Shown: positions 17,473 through 27,080, counted from the stretch's first letter. The stretch is 64,000 nucleotides of DNA from Pontibacter silvestris (GCF_020907275.1 NZ_JAJJWI010000017.1:1-64000); one strand, 5' to 3'. Made by a program: numbers and translations. The notes: generated by a model not told the origin, from the sequence alone.

Positions 17473-18099
17473 ATGATAGAAGAACTGATTATTCGTACAC
17501 TTTGTGACACAGCGCCAGCAACGTCAGTAGATGGCTTATTTCTATTCGGTCAGACAGCAGACAATCAGAATGCTGTGTTTACTGCAGCTCGTCATGTTTT
17601 GGTTAGTAATATTGCTGCTAAAGTGATGTTTGTCAACACAGGGCCAATAAGTGGTTATCTTGGTTTTGATAATTGGAAACAGGAGTTAAGAAGCCTGGGA
17701 GTTTCCGAAAGCCAGTTGGAGCCGGTGCCTCCTGTGCCAGCTGATACCGAGCTGCTGCATACACGCATAGAAGCAGAGTCGCTGGTTGCACATGCTAAAA
17801 AGCAAGGATACAAAGCATTATTGGTTTCAGCTTCACCGTTTCAGCAAACACGGGCTTTTATGGCTGCTGTTACGGCAGCATTGCAGGAGTATCCCCAACT
17901 GTTTTTGTACAGTCTTCCGGGTGAGGCTTTGCCGTGGCAAGAGGAAGTAAAGCATTCACAAGGTGCTGTGCAAGGTACCAGAGCCGAGCTAATAGCAGGA
18001 GAGATGGAGCGTATCCGGAAATATCATGAAAAAGGAGATCTGGCTTCTGTAGATGAAGTATTAGACTACCTTACTAAGCGTGACAGAGGTTTACTTTAA
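17473..18099 (+). CDS. DUF218 (YdcF/SanA-like) family protein
   Basis: Protein of 208 residues with a Rossmann-like DUF218 fold: a strand reading VDGLFLFGQTADNQ, later AKVMFVNTGPISGYLG, an ESLVAHAKKQGYKALLVSAS segment, and a C-terminal helical part. No membrane anchor is visible, unlike SanA/ElyC, so it resembles the soluble YdcF type, which is reported to bind S-adenosylmethionine. Function unknown. It starts about 107 bases after cydB and ends in a strong terminator. Confidence 0.75.
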   Translation: MIEELIIRTLCDTAPATSVDGLFLFGQTADNQNAVFTAARHVLVSNIAAKVMFVNTGPISGYLGFDNWKQELRSLGVSESQLEPVPPVPADTELLHTRIEAESLVAHAKKQGYKALLVSASPFQQTRAFMAAVTAALQEYPQLFLYSLPGEALPWQEEVKHSQGAVQGTRAELIAGEMERIRKYHEKGDLASVDEVLDYLTKRDRGLL

Positions 18100-18115
18100 G
18101 GGTAAGAAGGGAGAC

Positions 18116-18163
18116 AAGAGCCGTATCGAGTTTACTTTTGTTAAACAGATACGGCTCTTTTGA
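18116..18163 (+). terminator. Rho-independent terminator
   Basis: A 12-bp perfect stem (AAGAGCCGTATC at 18116-18127, GATACGGCTCTT at 18148-18159) followed by TT. The A-rich left side means it may also act for the convergent SRPBCC gene. Confidence 0.8.
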
Positions 18164-18195
18164 TCATTAAAAGAAAAGAAGGTCGCGGGTTCGCC

Positions 18196-18582
18196 TTAAT
18201 AATCTACCTCGTAGAACTCAGCCAGAGCACCAAAGTAGCTTTCATCCCAGCCTTCTGTTATATCTGTGTAAGCTTCGTCTGGTATATTGTTGTGGCGGAG
18301 TTCTACGGATGTTCCATGTTTGTGAGGGTGGAGTTTAATTGTTACAATAGATTCTTCTGCTTGATCTCCAAAATACCATTGCTGTACCACTTTTTTCCCC
18401 TCTTCAAACTCTATATTTCGGCCAACAATACTGCCGTCCCACATCGAAAACTCTGATCCAGGTTCTGTAGACATTTCGGCTGGCTCTCCGGTCCAGAGTT
18501 GTATAGTGACAGGATTGGTGATGGCAGCATATACATCATCGGGCTCTGCTGGTATAGTATAGTACTTCTTATAGTCTTTCAT
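18196..18582 (-). CDS. SRPBCC (AHSA1-like) domain protein
   Basis: Cytoplasmic protein of 128 residues with an Aha1/START-like helix-grip fold. The pattern YTIPAEPDDVYAAITNP, then LWTGEP, FSMWDGSIVGRNIEFEEG and the C-terminal GWDESYFGALAEFYEV is typical of the AHSA1/YndB group. Members bind small hydrophobic ligands; no ligand can be assigned. Monocistronic. Confidence 0.88.
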   Translation of the reverse strand: MKDYKKYYTIPAEPDDVYAAITNPVTIQLWTGEPAEMSTEPGSEFSMWDGSIVGRNIEFEEGKKVVQQWYFGDQAEESIVTIKLHPHKHGTSVELRHNNIPDEAYTDITEGWDESYFGALAEFYEVDY

Positions 18583-18883
18583 ATGGTCTGTTTACGATTG
18601 TTATGGCAAAGGTAAGTCGTTACGGAGAGGATTTCAGATAGAAAGGAAAAAATGTAGATTAATATAGTTCATAATATAAAACATTTGTCTTCTATTATTG
18701 AAAAACGCTTTTTACTTACCTGTTATTCTGATTGTTGTTGTTTTTTAAAGCTATAACAATACAGTAACTTCCGTTCATCTAAAGTGCAAAAGAAACCAGT
18801 TTGATAAGAGCTTCTAAGGCGGCGGCAACCAAATTTCCGGTTAACTTTGCTCTGTCTTTTTATTAACAGTTGTACAAAAAGCA
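18583..18883. other. Divergent promoter region
   Basis: About 300 bases between the divergent SRPBCC and nucleoside hydrolase genes. A TAACTTTG -7 box at 18842-18849 lies 34 bases before the nucleoside hydrolase start. Nothing else seen. Confidence 0.45.
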
Positions 18884-19843
18884 ATGATGACGGATTCTTT
18901 ACAAAAGAAAAAACAAGTGCTGTTTGATCATGATGGAGGGGTAGATGATTTTCTTTCATTAATACTGCTACTGTATATGCAGCAGGTAAATGTGCTGGGC
19001 GTTTCTATCACGCCAGCAGATTGCTATCTGGAGAATGCCCTTGAAACGACGCTAAAGTTGCTAAGCTTAGCTAATAAAACGGATGTGGAAGTCGGTGTAG
19101 GCCATTATCATGGTGTAAATGCTTTTCCGGCAGACTGGCGGGCTAAGCCTAAAATACTGAACGCATTGCCTGGTATGATCAACATTGAAGCACCTTTCGA
19201 TACTGCTTTCTACGCAGATAGTATTGAACTTATCATTCGTAAGGTCTCTGCCTCTCCGGAGCCTGTAATAGTGTTGCTTACTGGCCCATGTTCTAATTTG
19301 GTGCATGCCTTAAAGAAGGAACCTGCCATCGCTGCCAATATCGCAGAAGTTGTTTGGATGGGCGGGGCCGTGGACGTAGTTGGTAATGTGAAAACCTATA
19401 ACCACAACGGCACAGCCGAATGGAATGTGTTCTGGGATCCTATCTCAGCAAATAAGCTGTTTAAGCTTGGTTTGCCTGTTACTATTGTGCCACTGGATGC
19501 TACCAACAGTGTACCCGTAACATTCGACTTTCTAAAGCAGCTTGCCTTACAGTCATCTTTCTTTGCCTCTGACCTCGCCGGGCAATTCTGGGCCACAACC
19601 ATCGATACTATTCCGTCTTATGAATACACATATTTTATGTGGGATGTATTAACCACCAGCTACTTGGCTATTCCAGAAGCTTTTGAGTTCGAGAATGTGG
19701 AGTTAGATGTATCACCATCTGGAGCTGACGCTGGTAGAACATTTAGAAAGCCTGGCTCAGGGCAGTGGATAAAGGTCGCTACAAATGTAAATAAAGCAAT
19801 GTTTTATGATTACCTGTTAAATCAGCTGAAGCAAGGTTCCTGA
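18884..19843 (+). CDS. Nucleoside hydrolase (inosine-uridine preferring family)
   Basis: Hydrolyses N-ribosidic bonds of nucleosides to base and ribose in purine/pyrimidine salvage. The calcium-binding signature is DHDGGVDD at residues 15-22, a slight variant of DxDxGxDD with H16. The ligand segment VVWMGGAV, the NGTAEWNVFWDPISA block (N and E contact ribose) and VTIVPLDATN are all present. The 319 residues match the family. A pair of adjacent ATG codons begins the gene; I keep the first. Confidence 0.92.
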   Translation: MMTDSLQKKKQVLFDHDGGVDDFLSLILLLYMQQVNVLGVSITPADCYLENALETTLKLLSLANKTDVEVGVGHYHGVNAFPADWRAKPKILNALPGMINIEAPFDTAFYADSIELIIRKVSASPEPVIVLLTGPCSNLVHALKKEPAIAANIAEVVWMGGAVDVVGNVKTYNHNGTAEWNVFWDPISANKLFKLGLPVTIVPLDATNSVPVTFDFLKQLALQSSFFASDLAGQFWATTIDTIPSYEYTYFMWDVLTTSYLAIPEAFEFENVELDVSPSGADAGRTFRKPGSGQWIKVATNVNKAMFYDYLLNQLKQGS

Positions 19844-19962
19844 TACATTGATTTACAAGAATAACTGGGCTTTTGCGAAAAAGAGAGTGACAGTATCTAC
19901 AATAATAGGTAATATCAGGAGTTAACTATATAAGCTGCGGCTGATTTGTGTATGATGGTAGC

Positions 19963-20943
19963 ATGTTAAAGAGCAAGCATAAAAACCCCTTTGTATCAGG
20001 CCTATCGAGGCTTGGCTATTTCTTAAGCCTTAATTGCCTGGTGTTGCTGATTCTGTGCAGTTTTAACAGCTTTAGCTTTCCTGGGCCTGGACCTGATCGG
20101 CAATCAGTGCGAACTATAGCTGTTGCTGTTACCATAAAAGGTACAGTTATAGATGAAAAGACTCAGCTTGTTATTCCTTATGCTAATATTCTTGTAGTAG
20201 ACCAGGAGAAACATATCCAGGCGGACAGTAAAGGAGAGTTTGCTTTTACTGTAGCGTCTGAAAAAGAAACAAGCCGAATCGTAGTTTCCTCTTTGGGTTA
20301 TGTTTCTCAGGAGTTTAGTGTAGCTGAGTTGCTAAAAAAAAGCTATGGCTCTAATGAGATGAGACTACCTTTAAGGCCTAAGAATGTAAGCCTTAATGAA
20401 GTAGAGATAGAAGCTGAGGCGGAAAAGTATAAGGAAATGATAGTCGGGTATAACATGCATAAATACTCTGATTTTCACCATGAGTTTCAGCCTTTAGATA
20501 GCCTTATTGTGAAGCCGCCAGGGCAGGAGATTGGAAACAAATTTCAATCTAAAAAATACCCGGTTTATTTACAGGATATCACTTTCTCTTTGGCAGGGTC
20601 AGGAAACCTGAAGGTTATGGTTGCTATACACATTTACGCTCTAAAAAATAACCTGCCACAAAAAGGCCTGCTTCCTGAGAACGTTATTGTACAAATACCG
20701 CCTCACCACACTGGCTGGATCACTGTTAACCTCAATAAATACAACCTCTCGTTAACGGATGACTTTGCTGTAGTGGTAGAATGGCTAAATGATGCGAACA
20801 AGTTGAGTGATAACTCTCTTACCACCTTTGCCTCAAAACCTAAAGGGCAGGTGACTTATTACAGAAAATCAGATGATACGCCATGGCAAGTACTTAAATC
20901 GACTAGTATTGGCATGTATGTTACGCTGTTACATAAAAAGTGA
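19963..20943 (+). CDS. Secreted carboxypeptidase-like regulatory domain protein
   Basis: Protein of about 326 residues from the ATG at 19963 (a GTG at 19948 is possible). The N-terminus is hydrophobic (~20-42, LSLNCLVLLILCSFNSF), a signal or membrane anchor. Residues ~55-140 form a CarboxypepD_reg-like beta-sandwich (VTIKGTVIDEKTQLVIPYAN, then SSLGYVSQEFSV). The C-terminal ~170 residues are unassigned beta-rich sequence. Such proteins in Bacteroidota are usually periplasmic or surface-exposed. Monocistronic. Confidence 0.75.
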   Translation: MLKSKHKNPFVSGLSRLGYFLSLNCLVLLILCSFNSFSFPGPGPDRQSVRTIAVAVTIKGTVIDEKTQLVIPYANILVVDQEKHIQADSKGEFAFTVASEKETSRIVVSSLGYVSQEFSVAELLKKSYGSNEMRLPLRPKNVSLNEVEIEAEAEKYKEMIVGYNMHKYSDFHHEFQPLDSLIVKPPGQEIGNKFQSKKYPVYLQDITFSLAGSGNLKVMVAIHIYALKNNLPQKGLLPENVIVQIPPHHTGWITVNLNKYNLSLTDDFAVVVEWLNDANKLSDNSLTTFASKPKGQVTYYRKSDDTPWQVLKSTSIGMYVTLLHKK

Positions 20944-21042
20944 TTGCTTGTTTGTTGAATTTGTCTTTACTGTCGTTATAATGCTGCTGCTGGGTAAACA
21001 CAACAGTACCTACTGTAACTTAGGCAGGAACATTTGGCAAAT

Positions 21043-21088
21043 TAACATGTAGTGCTAAGTATTAAAAGTAGCTTAACACTACATGTTA
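21043..21088 (-). terminator. Terminator overlapping a stop codon
   Basis: A 17-bp stem with one mismatch (TAACATGTAGTGCTAAG at 21043-21059 against CTTAACACTACATGTTA at 21072-21088). The right arm contains the last codons and stop of the outer-membrane protein gene that ends at 21079. Confidence 0.6.
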
Positions 21089-21750
21089 AACAAATAGCTA
21101 AGTGTTACTTCTCCGCCTTGGTTTTTAGAGGAAGAGAAACTTCTTTCATCGTTCATAATATCACTTAAGCTATAGGCAAACCTGGTTTCTAACTGAAAAG
21201 TGCCTATGGCTGATCTGAAACCGTATCCTACTCCCAGGCACATACCGAGGTCAAACTTATAGTCAATACTACTGCCATAGTATTCAGGAGTACTTTCTCC
21301 ATTCTGGAGACTAATGCTTTCGCTTTCAGAAAGCAGGAAAGAGGCTTGTGGTCCTAAATGTAAAATAAACCTGGAACTCTTCTTCCCTATTTCCACGTGG
21401 GTCATGAACGGCATCTCCAGATAATTTAACCTTCTGCTATAGGTGCTTCCTGCCTCTAAACTTTCTGTCCAGCCTTTTTGTGTGTAGTTTGCTTCCACTT
21501 GTATACCTAAGCTAGGCACAGAAATGTATTTAAAAACTGCACCAGCAGTGTAGCCTTTGCTAAGTTCCTGGCTTACAGAAGGAGTAAAACCTACTTGTGA
21601 AAGGCTAACTCCGGCCTTGATGCCAACACTCATTTCAGGTTCAAATACATTTTCGGGTAAAACTTCATTCTGAGTCTGAGCCATAGCGCCTGATGCAAAG
21701 ACAACCAGTAGAGTAAGTAAAGATAATCTGATCCTCAGTATTTTTTTCAT
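21079..21750 (-). CDS. Outer-membrane beta-barrel (PorT-like) protein
   Basis: Protein of 223 residues when started at the ATG at 21750, which begins a normal signal peptide (MKKILRIRLSLLTLL, cleavage after GAMA-Q). The remainder is alternating beta-strand sequence starting MSVGIKAGVSLSQVGF, as in the outer-membrane beta-barrel domain PF13568, and ends in a hydrophobic-terminal strand (EVTLSYLFNM) as expected for barrel assembly. No ligand is known. The gene end is embedded in a terminator. Confidence 0.85.
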   Translation of the reverse strand: MKKILRIRLSLLTLLVVFASGAMAQTQNEVLPENVFEPEMSVGIKAGVSLSQVGFTPSVSQELSKGYTAGAVFKYISVPSLGIQVEANYTQKGWTESLEAGSTYSRRLNYLEMPFMTHVEIGKKSSRFILHLGPQASFLLSESESISLQNGESTPEYYGSSIDYKFDLGMCLGVGYGFRSAIGTFQLETRFAYSLSDIMNDERSFSSSKNQGGEVTLSYLFNM

Positions 21751-21919
21751 GATTAAGGTATACACGACACACGAAGGTAAAACATCTTCTTGTTTGTCTG
21801 TAGACAACGCTGCAGTTTATTAGGTATTTTTTAATCAGAACTAAAACTGTTGTTATTACAGTTGGCTAGGGTTTACAATATGCAGCTAAAAAAGCTTAGA
21901 GAATAGTTGTCCTGGTGTG

Positions 21920-22654
21920 TTATTGTGAATTTTGGTTGTTGAGAAGCAACGGTGATATCATTAAGCCGAGTAATCCCGCTGAAATGATAACAACAATAAT
22001 GTTAGGATAATAACTAACGTCTAAGCCGGATGCAAGACGAAGGGCTGTTAAAGATATGGTTATAACGGCAACCCAGCTCCAGTATTTAAATCCATTTATA
22101 TTTTGCTGAAAGTCCTTTTGCCTGGGCAGCTTCAGAATTGCATAAAGAATAATAAGAGCTCCTAAAGCTGAAAAAGCAAACTGCAGGAAAGAGAATAGAG
22201 GCATTGTGAAGTTGCCAACAGATACTTTCTGGGCTAATGCAGGAAACCACCTAATAAAGATGCCATAGGCATGGGTAAAACTATCCCAGAAGATGTGTGA
22301 CGCAGCTCCCACGATAATAGAAAGCACAATAATACCATAGTGCCTCTTAAAATAGCCTGACCAGTCGAAGCTTTTAAAAGGGAGTAACCGCTGCCGCAAA
22401 AAAGCAGGCAAGTGATCAATTAAAGGATTCCTGACTGCCAGGTGAAAAAGAAATGCAAGAACAATTGCCAAAGGCAGGTTAAACCAGAAAATGCTGTGCC
22501 AGGAGTGGCTAAACGCGTTCTTTGCCTCCATCCGTAGAAACATTTCAAAGTCAGGAGTAACACTACCAACAATCAGCCCTGTTAATGATCTCCATTTTTT
22601 AGGAAAATAGTAACCTGGTAAAACAATGGCTGGATGAGAAAAGGTAAAAGGCAT
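21920..22654 (-). CDS. DUF4184 family membrane protein
   Basis: Integral membrane protein of 244 residues with about six hydrophobic segments. The start MPFTFSHPAIVLPGYYFPKK and the SVTPDFEMFLRM segment are diagnostic of DUF4184. HIFWDSFTHAYG supplies conserved His/Asp residues reminiscent of metal-dependent membrane hydrolases, but activity is unknown. Same strand as, and about 170 bases upstream of, the barrel-protein gene. Confidence 0.88.
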   Translation of the reverse strand: MPFTFSHPAIVLPGYYFPKKWRSLTGLIVGSVTPDFEMFLRMEAKNAFSHSWHSIFWFNLPLAIVLAFLFHLAVRNPLIDHLPAFLRQRLLPFKSFDWSGYFKRHYGIIVLSIIVGAASHIFWDSFTHAYGIFIRWFPALAQKVSVGNFTMPLFSFLQFAFSALGALIILYAILKLPRQKDFQQNINGFKYWSWVAVITISLTALRLASGLDVSYYPNIIVVIISAGLLGLMISPLLLNNQNSQ

Positions 22655-22712
22655 TTATACAGATTAATCAACAATATAAATCAGGTGTACTAATCCCGCA
22701 AAAATAACTAAA

Positions 22713-22744
22713 AATCCTCTGCCACCTTTTAGTAACAGAGGATT
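22713..22744 (-). terminator. Terminator of pgk
   Basis: A 9-bp stem, AATCCTCTG (22713-22721) with CAGAGGATT (22736-22744), is followed on the minus strand by a T-rich stretch (complement of 22700-22714). It lies 30 bases after the pgk stop. Confidence 0.7.
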
Positions 22745-22773
22745 CTGGTGTAATATAAGCTTAAAAAGCCGGA

Positions 22774-23973
22774 CTAGTAATCATCGCGCTCAATGGCAGC
22801 AACACCTGGCAGCGTTTTACCTTCCATATATTCCAGCAATGCACCACCACCAGTTGATACGTAAGATACCTTATCTGTATAACCCATTTGGTTTACAGCT
22901 GCCGCAGAGTCACCGCCGCCAATCAGGGAATAAGCGCCACGGCTGGTGGCTTCCATTACCGCATCAGCAACAAATTCTGTTCCTACAGAAAAGTTCGACA
23001 TCTCGAACACACCCATCGGGCCATTCCATAGTATTGTTTTTGAGTTGCGGATTACATCTGCATATTGCTCACGCGCTGTTGGTCCGATATCAAGGCCCAT
23101 CCAGTTTTCAGGAATGTGGTGACTCAGGCACGTGTCTACGTTCGCCTCATTGCTGAAAGCATCGGCAATAACAGAGTCAACCGGAATCATGATTTGTACA
23201 CCTTTGTCTTTGGCCATGGCGATAAGACGCGATGCCAGATCCAGCTTATCATTTTCAACCAGAGAAGAACCAATCTGACCTCCGTCTGCTTTAACGAAAG
23301 TGTAAGACATACCGCCCCCGATAATCAAGTTATCTACCCTGTCCAGCAATTTTTCGATAATCAGAATTTTATCAGAGATTTTAGCTCCACCCATAATGGC
23401 AGTGTAAGGGCGCTCAGCGTTTTCCAGCACACGACGGGCATTATCCAGTTCAGCCTGCATTACATAACCAGTTACTTTATCTTTCGGGAAATAACGGGCT
23501 ACTACAGCTGTGGAAGCATGCTCACGGTGTGCGGTGCCGAATGCGTCGTTTACGTACACATCGCCAAAGCTGGCCAGTTTCTCTGCAAAGGCTGGGTCGC
23601 CTTTCTCTTCTTCTTTATAGAAACGCAGGTTTTCCAACAGCAATATATCGCCAGGCTGTAAACCTTGTGCCAATGCAACAGCCTCATCGCCAATGCAGTC
23701 TGGGGCAAATTTAACAGTAGTGCCAAATTCTGCTGAAAGGCGGTTTACTAGGTGCTTCAGGGAATATTTCTCTTCAGGTCCGGTTTTAGGGCGGCCCAGG
23801 TGTGACATCAGGATGACAGCGCCACCGTCAGCCAGGATTTTCTTAATTGTGGGTACAGCCGCACGGATGCGTGTATCGTCGGTAATGTTGTACTCCTTGT
23901 CGAGGGGCACGTTAAAGTCTACCCGCACAAGCGCCTTTTTACCGGCAAAGTTGTAGTTGTCTACGGTTTTCAT
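22774..23973 (-). CDS. pgk: Phosphoglycerate kinase
   Basis: Glycolytic enzyme interconverting 1,3-bisphosphoglycerate plus ADP and 3-phosphoglycerate plus ATP. The 399 residues are full length. The family signature [14 protein letters not shown], the substrate-binding motifs SHLGRP and [10 protein letters not shown], and the nucleotide-binding C-terminal [13 protein letters not shown] with [14 protein letters not shown] are all present. ATG at 23973. A candidate -7 box lies on the minus strand at 24061-24068. No other glycolytic gene is adjacent. Confidence 0.97.
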   Translation of the reverse strand: MKTVDNYNFAGKKALVRVDFNVPLDKEYNITDDTRIRAAVPTIKKILADGGAVILMSHLGRPKTGPEEKYSLKHLVNRLSAEFGTTVKFAPDCIGDEAVALAQGLQPGDILLLENLRFYKEEEKGDPAFAEKLASFGDVYVNDAFGTAHREHASTAVVARYFPKDKVTGYVMQAELDNARRVLENAERPYTAIMGGAKISDKILIIEKLLDRVDNLIIGGGMSYTFVKADGGQIGSSLVENDKLDLASRLIAMAKDKGVQIMIPVDSVIADAFSNEANVDTCLSHHIPENWMGLDIGPTAREQYADVIRNSKTILWNGPMGVFEMSNFSVGTEFVADAVMEATSRGAYSLIGGGDSAAAVNQMGYTDKVSYVSTGGGALLEYMEGKTLPGVAAIERDDY

Positions 23974-24286
23974 GAAATATATCTGTTGTTTCGTTCTCCG
24001 ATACTTGTTACTCGTTGTTCGTTATTTACAAGATTTTGTTGCTCTAATTAAAAGTACTAGCAAATATAGTGAAATGAGTATTATTTCATAAGAATAACAG
24101 TTGAGGAAGGGGGAGCTAAATGCTGTAATGTTTATATAGCAAGCCATAATAATAGTGCATGAGGCTGATCCGTATGAATGGCATCAATATCTTAAAGTTG
24201 AATTAGGAGTTAAAGCACTAGAAACATATTGGAGTACTAAGTTTTAAGCCTTAACTTTCCTGCCGTAATTTATTACCTTTGCGTTG
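23974..24286. other. Divergent promoter region of pgk and ddl
   Basis: About 313 bases. On the minus strand TATATTTG (complement of 24061-24068) fits the -7 consensus for pgk. On the plus strand TACCTTTG at 24274-24281 fits it for the ligase gene. The stretch next to pgk (23980-24035) is rich in GTT/TTC/TTG repeats. No RNA or ORF recognised. Confidence 0.45.
24274..24281 (+). promoter_or_regulatory. -7 box TACCTTTG directly before the ligase start
   Basis: Matches TAnnTTTG, but only five bases separate it from the ATG at 24287. If used, the transcript would begin at or very near the start codon and be practically leaderless. No good -33 element was found. Confidence 0.4.
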
Positions 24287-26989
24287 ATGAAAGTAGGTAT
24301 AATCTTCGGTGGACCGTCACGAGAGCGTGAGATCTCGTTTGCAGGTGGTCGTACAGTTTACGATAATTTAGACAAAGCACTGTTTGAGGCTGTTCCGGTA
24401 TTTGCCGACAGCTTTGGCAACTTTATTTTGCTTGATTGGCAATATATTTACAAAGGCACTATCCGTGACTTTTACCCGCCAGTAGAAGCCTTGCCTGAAA
24501 GTGAGCATCAGCTTCAGATTTACCTGGAGTCGCTGGGGGAACTAAGCATTGCTGAGCAGGATGCTATTATAGCCAGAGCTGGTAAGCGGCTGCTGCCTCA
24601 CGAGTTTCGTAACTACTTCGACTTTGCTTTTCTGGCTTTGCATGGCCCTTACGGTGAAGACGGTAGTATACAGGGACTGTTGGAGTGGTATCACATACCT
24701 TATTCCGGTTCCGGCATTTTGCCTTCGGCAATTGGTATTGATAAGGCCGTGCAGAAAGAGCTTCTGAAGCAGCATGGCTTCCCTACGCCCGATTATAAAA
24801 CTATACCTTTTGCCGATTGGTCTGAGCGAAGCAAGCGCGAAAGTATATTTGAATCGCTTGTAGCTGATCTTGGTTTACCGCTGGTTTTAAAGGCACCGCA
24901 TCAAGGGTCATCTATCGGGGTTTCTATTGTTAAAGAGCATGATTTTGCAGGTTTTGAGCAAGCTGTAGAGCGAAGCTTCTTTACAAAGAACATTTATAAA
25001 GAGCAGTGGCTGGCGATGGGCGAGGAAAAGCAGCTGGCCAGTATGAAGCAGTTAGTAGATATTAGGGAAGGTATCGGTATGCCGGTAACGCTTACTGATG
25101 GTACTGTTATTTATCATCCGGAAGCCCTGCTAAACCATATTAACGACACCTTTGCTACTACCGATACTAATACCATTACGCTTACAAATGTGGAGCGTGA
25201 GCACATGGTACTGGTAGAGACATTCATCCAGGGCAGAGAGTTCTCTTGTATTGTGGTGCAGGATGAAACCGCTAAGCCACTGGCGCTGCCGCCAACTGAA
25301 ATTGTGAAAGGTAACGAGGTATTCGATTATCGCTCTAAATACCTGCCGGGCCTTAGCCGCAAGATCACACCTATTAACCTGCCAAGCGAGGACATTCAGC
25401 GCATCAGGGAAAACTGCAGCAGGTTGTTCACCTTTTTAGGGTTTAATGTTTACGCCCGGCTAGATGGCTTTATTACAGAAGCAGGAGAGATATTCCTAAA
25501 CGACCCTAACACTACCTCTGGTATGCTGCCATCGTCGTTCTTCTTCCACCAAGCAGCTGAAATTGGTTTGAACCCATCACAGTTCCTGACATATATCATC
25601 CGTACTTCTCTGGCTGAGCGCCTGAAGTCTGGTAAGGACACGGTTACGTTAACCAAACTGCTTAGCGAGTTAGATAAATCAATTAAAGAAGAGCAGGCGC
25701 ATCGGCACGATAAAATTCGTGTAGGTGTGATTATGGGTGGATATTCCTCCGAAAGGCATATTTCGGTAGAAAGCGGTCGTAATATTTATGAAAAACTTTC
25801 GTCTTCTACTGAGTATGAGCCATTGCCTATCTTCCTGACAGGTGACGCAGAGAACATGCGACTGTATTCAATTCCGGTAAACATTATGTTGAAGGATAAT
25901 GCAGACGATATCAAAGAGAAGATTCAGCATTTTGAGCATGGCGGTAAGCCACACCCGGTGCTGGCACAGATTATAGCAGAAGCTGAAGGAATCACCAAAA
26001 AATATACTGGCAGAAGTTTACAGGAACCGCAGCGCCTTACGCCTGCGCAACTAAAAAACTTAGTGGATGCTGTGTTTATAGCCCTGCATGGCAGGCCTGG
26101 CGAAGACGGTGCTTTACAGAAAGAACTGGAGCAGCTTTATATACCTTATAATGGCTCTGGTATTCGTTCTTCGCAGATCACCATTAACAAGTATGAAACA
26201 AATGAAATACTTGCCAAACATGGTGTGCCGGTAGCTAAACATCGTATGGCTTTTAAAGAAGACTGGCTGCAGGATAAAGAAGCATTCTTCAATGGAATAG
26301 AGTCAGAGTTTCCTTATCCGTTTATTGCCAAGCCAGCCGATGACGGTTGTAGTTCTGCAGTTAAGAAAATTAAGAGCCGTACAGAGTTAGAGGCATTCAG
26401 TTCACTTATCTTCCGGGAGATGGAAGAGCTGGATACTGAGTGTGCCCGTACTTTGTCGCTGGGTTTTAAAGAAGAATTCCCCAATAAAGCTGGCTTTCTG
26501 ATTGAGACGCTTATCTCTAAAAACGGTGCTAGACATTTCCTGGAAATCACTGGTGGTCTGCTGACTAAATATGGCCCTGATAGATCGGTTAACTATGAAA
26601 TATTTGAGGCTTCAGAAGCGTTGGCAGAAGGAGAGGTACTATCGCTGGAAGAGAAGTTTTTGGCAGGAGAAGGCCAGAATATTACACCGGCACGTTATGC
26701 TGCTGACCCTGAGCGCAGGCAGAAAATATCTGACAAGGTAAAAGAAGACCTGAAGCGGGTGGCACAGATTCTGCAGATTGAAGGTTATGCTCGTATTGAT
26801 GCTTTTGTAAGGATATATGATAACGATGAGGTTGAGACTATAATTATAGAAGTGAACTCGTTGCCTGGTATGACCCCTGCTACCTGTATCTTCCATCAGA
26901 CTGCCATTAACGGTTATAAGCCATATGACTTTATAGACCGCATTCTGCAGTATGGAATAGAACGTACGAAGATGAAAGTGCTGGAGTAA
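24287..26989 (+). CDS. ddl: Tandem (two-module) D-alanine-D-alanine ligase
   Basis: A 900-residue protein made of two complete Ddl-type ATP-grasp modules, about 1-460 and 477-900, joined by a charged linker; usual Ddl is 300-370 residues. Both carry the N-terminal motif (GGPSREREIS; GGYSSERHIS), the LHG..GEDG loop (LHGPYGEDG; LHGRPGEDG), the Y.GSG segment and the catalytic Arg region (YARLDGF; YARIDAF). The metal/product motif is canonical in module 2 (EVNSLPGMT) but altered in module 1 (NDPNTTSGM, Glu to Asp and Pro to Ser). Both also hold insertions, for example around 225-300. The expected role is D-Ala-D-Ala synthesis for peptidoglycan in the cytoplasm; whether module 1 has that specificity is open. 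The annotated ATG follows an in-frame TTG. A PASTA-domain gene follows. Confidence 0.85.
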   Translation: MKVGIIFGGPSREREISFAGGRTVYDNLDKALFEAVPVFADSFGNFILLDWQYIYKGTIRDFYPPVEALPESEHQLQIYLESLGELSIAEQDAIIARAGKRLLPHEFRNYFDFAFLALHGPYGEDGSIQGLLEWYHIPYSGSGILPSAIGIDKAVQKELLKQHGFPTPDYKTIPFADWSERSKRESIFESLVADLGLPLVLKAPHQGSSIGVSIVKEHDFAGFEQAVERSFFTKNIYKEQWLAMGEEKQLASMKQLVDIREGIGMPVTLTDGTVIYHPEALLNHINDTFATTDTNTITLTNVEREHMVLVETFIQGREFSCIVVQDETAKPLALPPTEIVKGNEVFDYRSKYLPGLSRKITPINLPSEDIQRIRENCSRLFTFLGFNVYARLDGFITEAGEIFLNDPNTTSGMLPSSFFFHQAAEIGLNPSQFLTYIIRTSLAERLKSGKDTVTLTKLLSELDKSIKEEQAHRHDKIRVGVIMGGYSSERHISVESGRNIYEKLSSSTEYEPLPIFLTGDAENMRLYSIPVNIMLKDNADDIKEKIQHFEHGGKPHPVLAQIIAEAEGITKKYTGRSLQEPQRLTPAQLKNLVDAVFIALHGRPGEDGALQKELEQLYIPYNGSGIRSSQITINKYETNEILAKHGVPVAKHRMAFKEDWLQDKEAFFNGIESEFPYPFIAKPADDGCSSAVKKIKSRTELEAFSSLIFREMEELDTECARTLSLGFKEEFPNKAGFLIETLISKNGARHFLEITGGLLTKYGPDRSVNYEIFEASEALAEGEVLSLEEKFLAGEGQNITPARYAADPERRQKISDKVKEDLKRVAQILQIEGYARIDAFVRIYDNDEVETIIIEVNSLPGMTPATCIFHQTAINGYKPYDFIDRILQYGIERTKMKVLE

Positions 26990-27041
26990 GTAGTTTGAGT
27001 CTTTAGTTCTTGCCGTGGCCGATTAAGTTAATAAACTATAC

Positions 27042-27080
27042 CAGAGATTAGTGTTGATTTTTGACACTAATCTCTGTTTT
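27042..27080 (+). terminator. Terminator/attenuator-like hairpin between ddl and the PASTA gene
   Basis: A perfect 13-bp stem (CAGAGATTAGTGT at 27042-27054, ACACTAATCTCTG at 27064-27076) followed by TTTT. The next start codon is only 15 bases downstream, leaving no room for an ordinary promoter, so the PASTA gene is reached by read-through or the hairpin is a processing or attenuation signal. Confidence 0.75.

Noticed and set aside
23065..23661. 198-codon plus-strand ORF over pgk
   Set aside because: Antisense of a highly conserved glycolytic gene with no recognisable domain.
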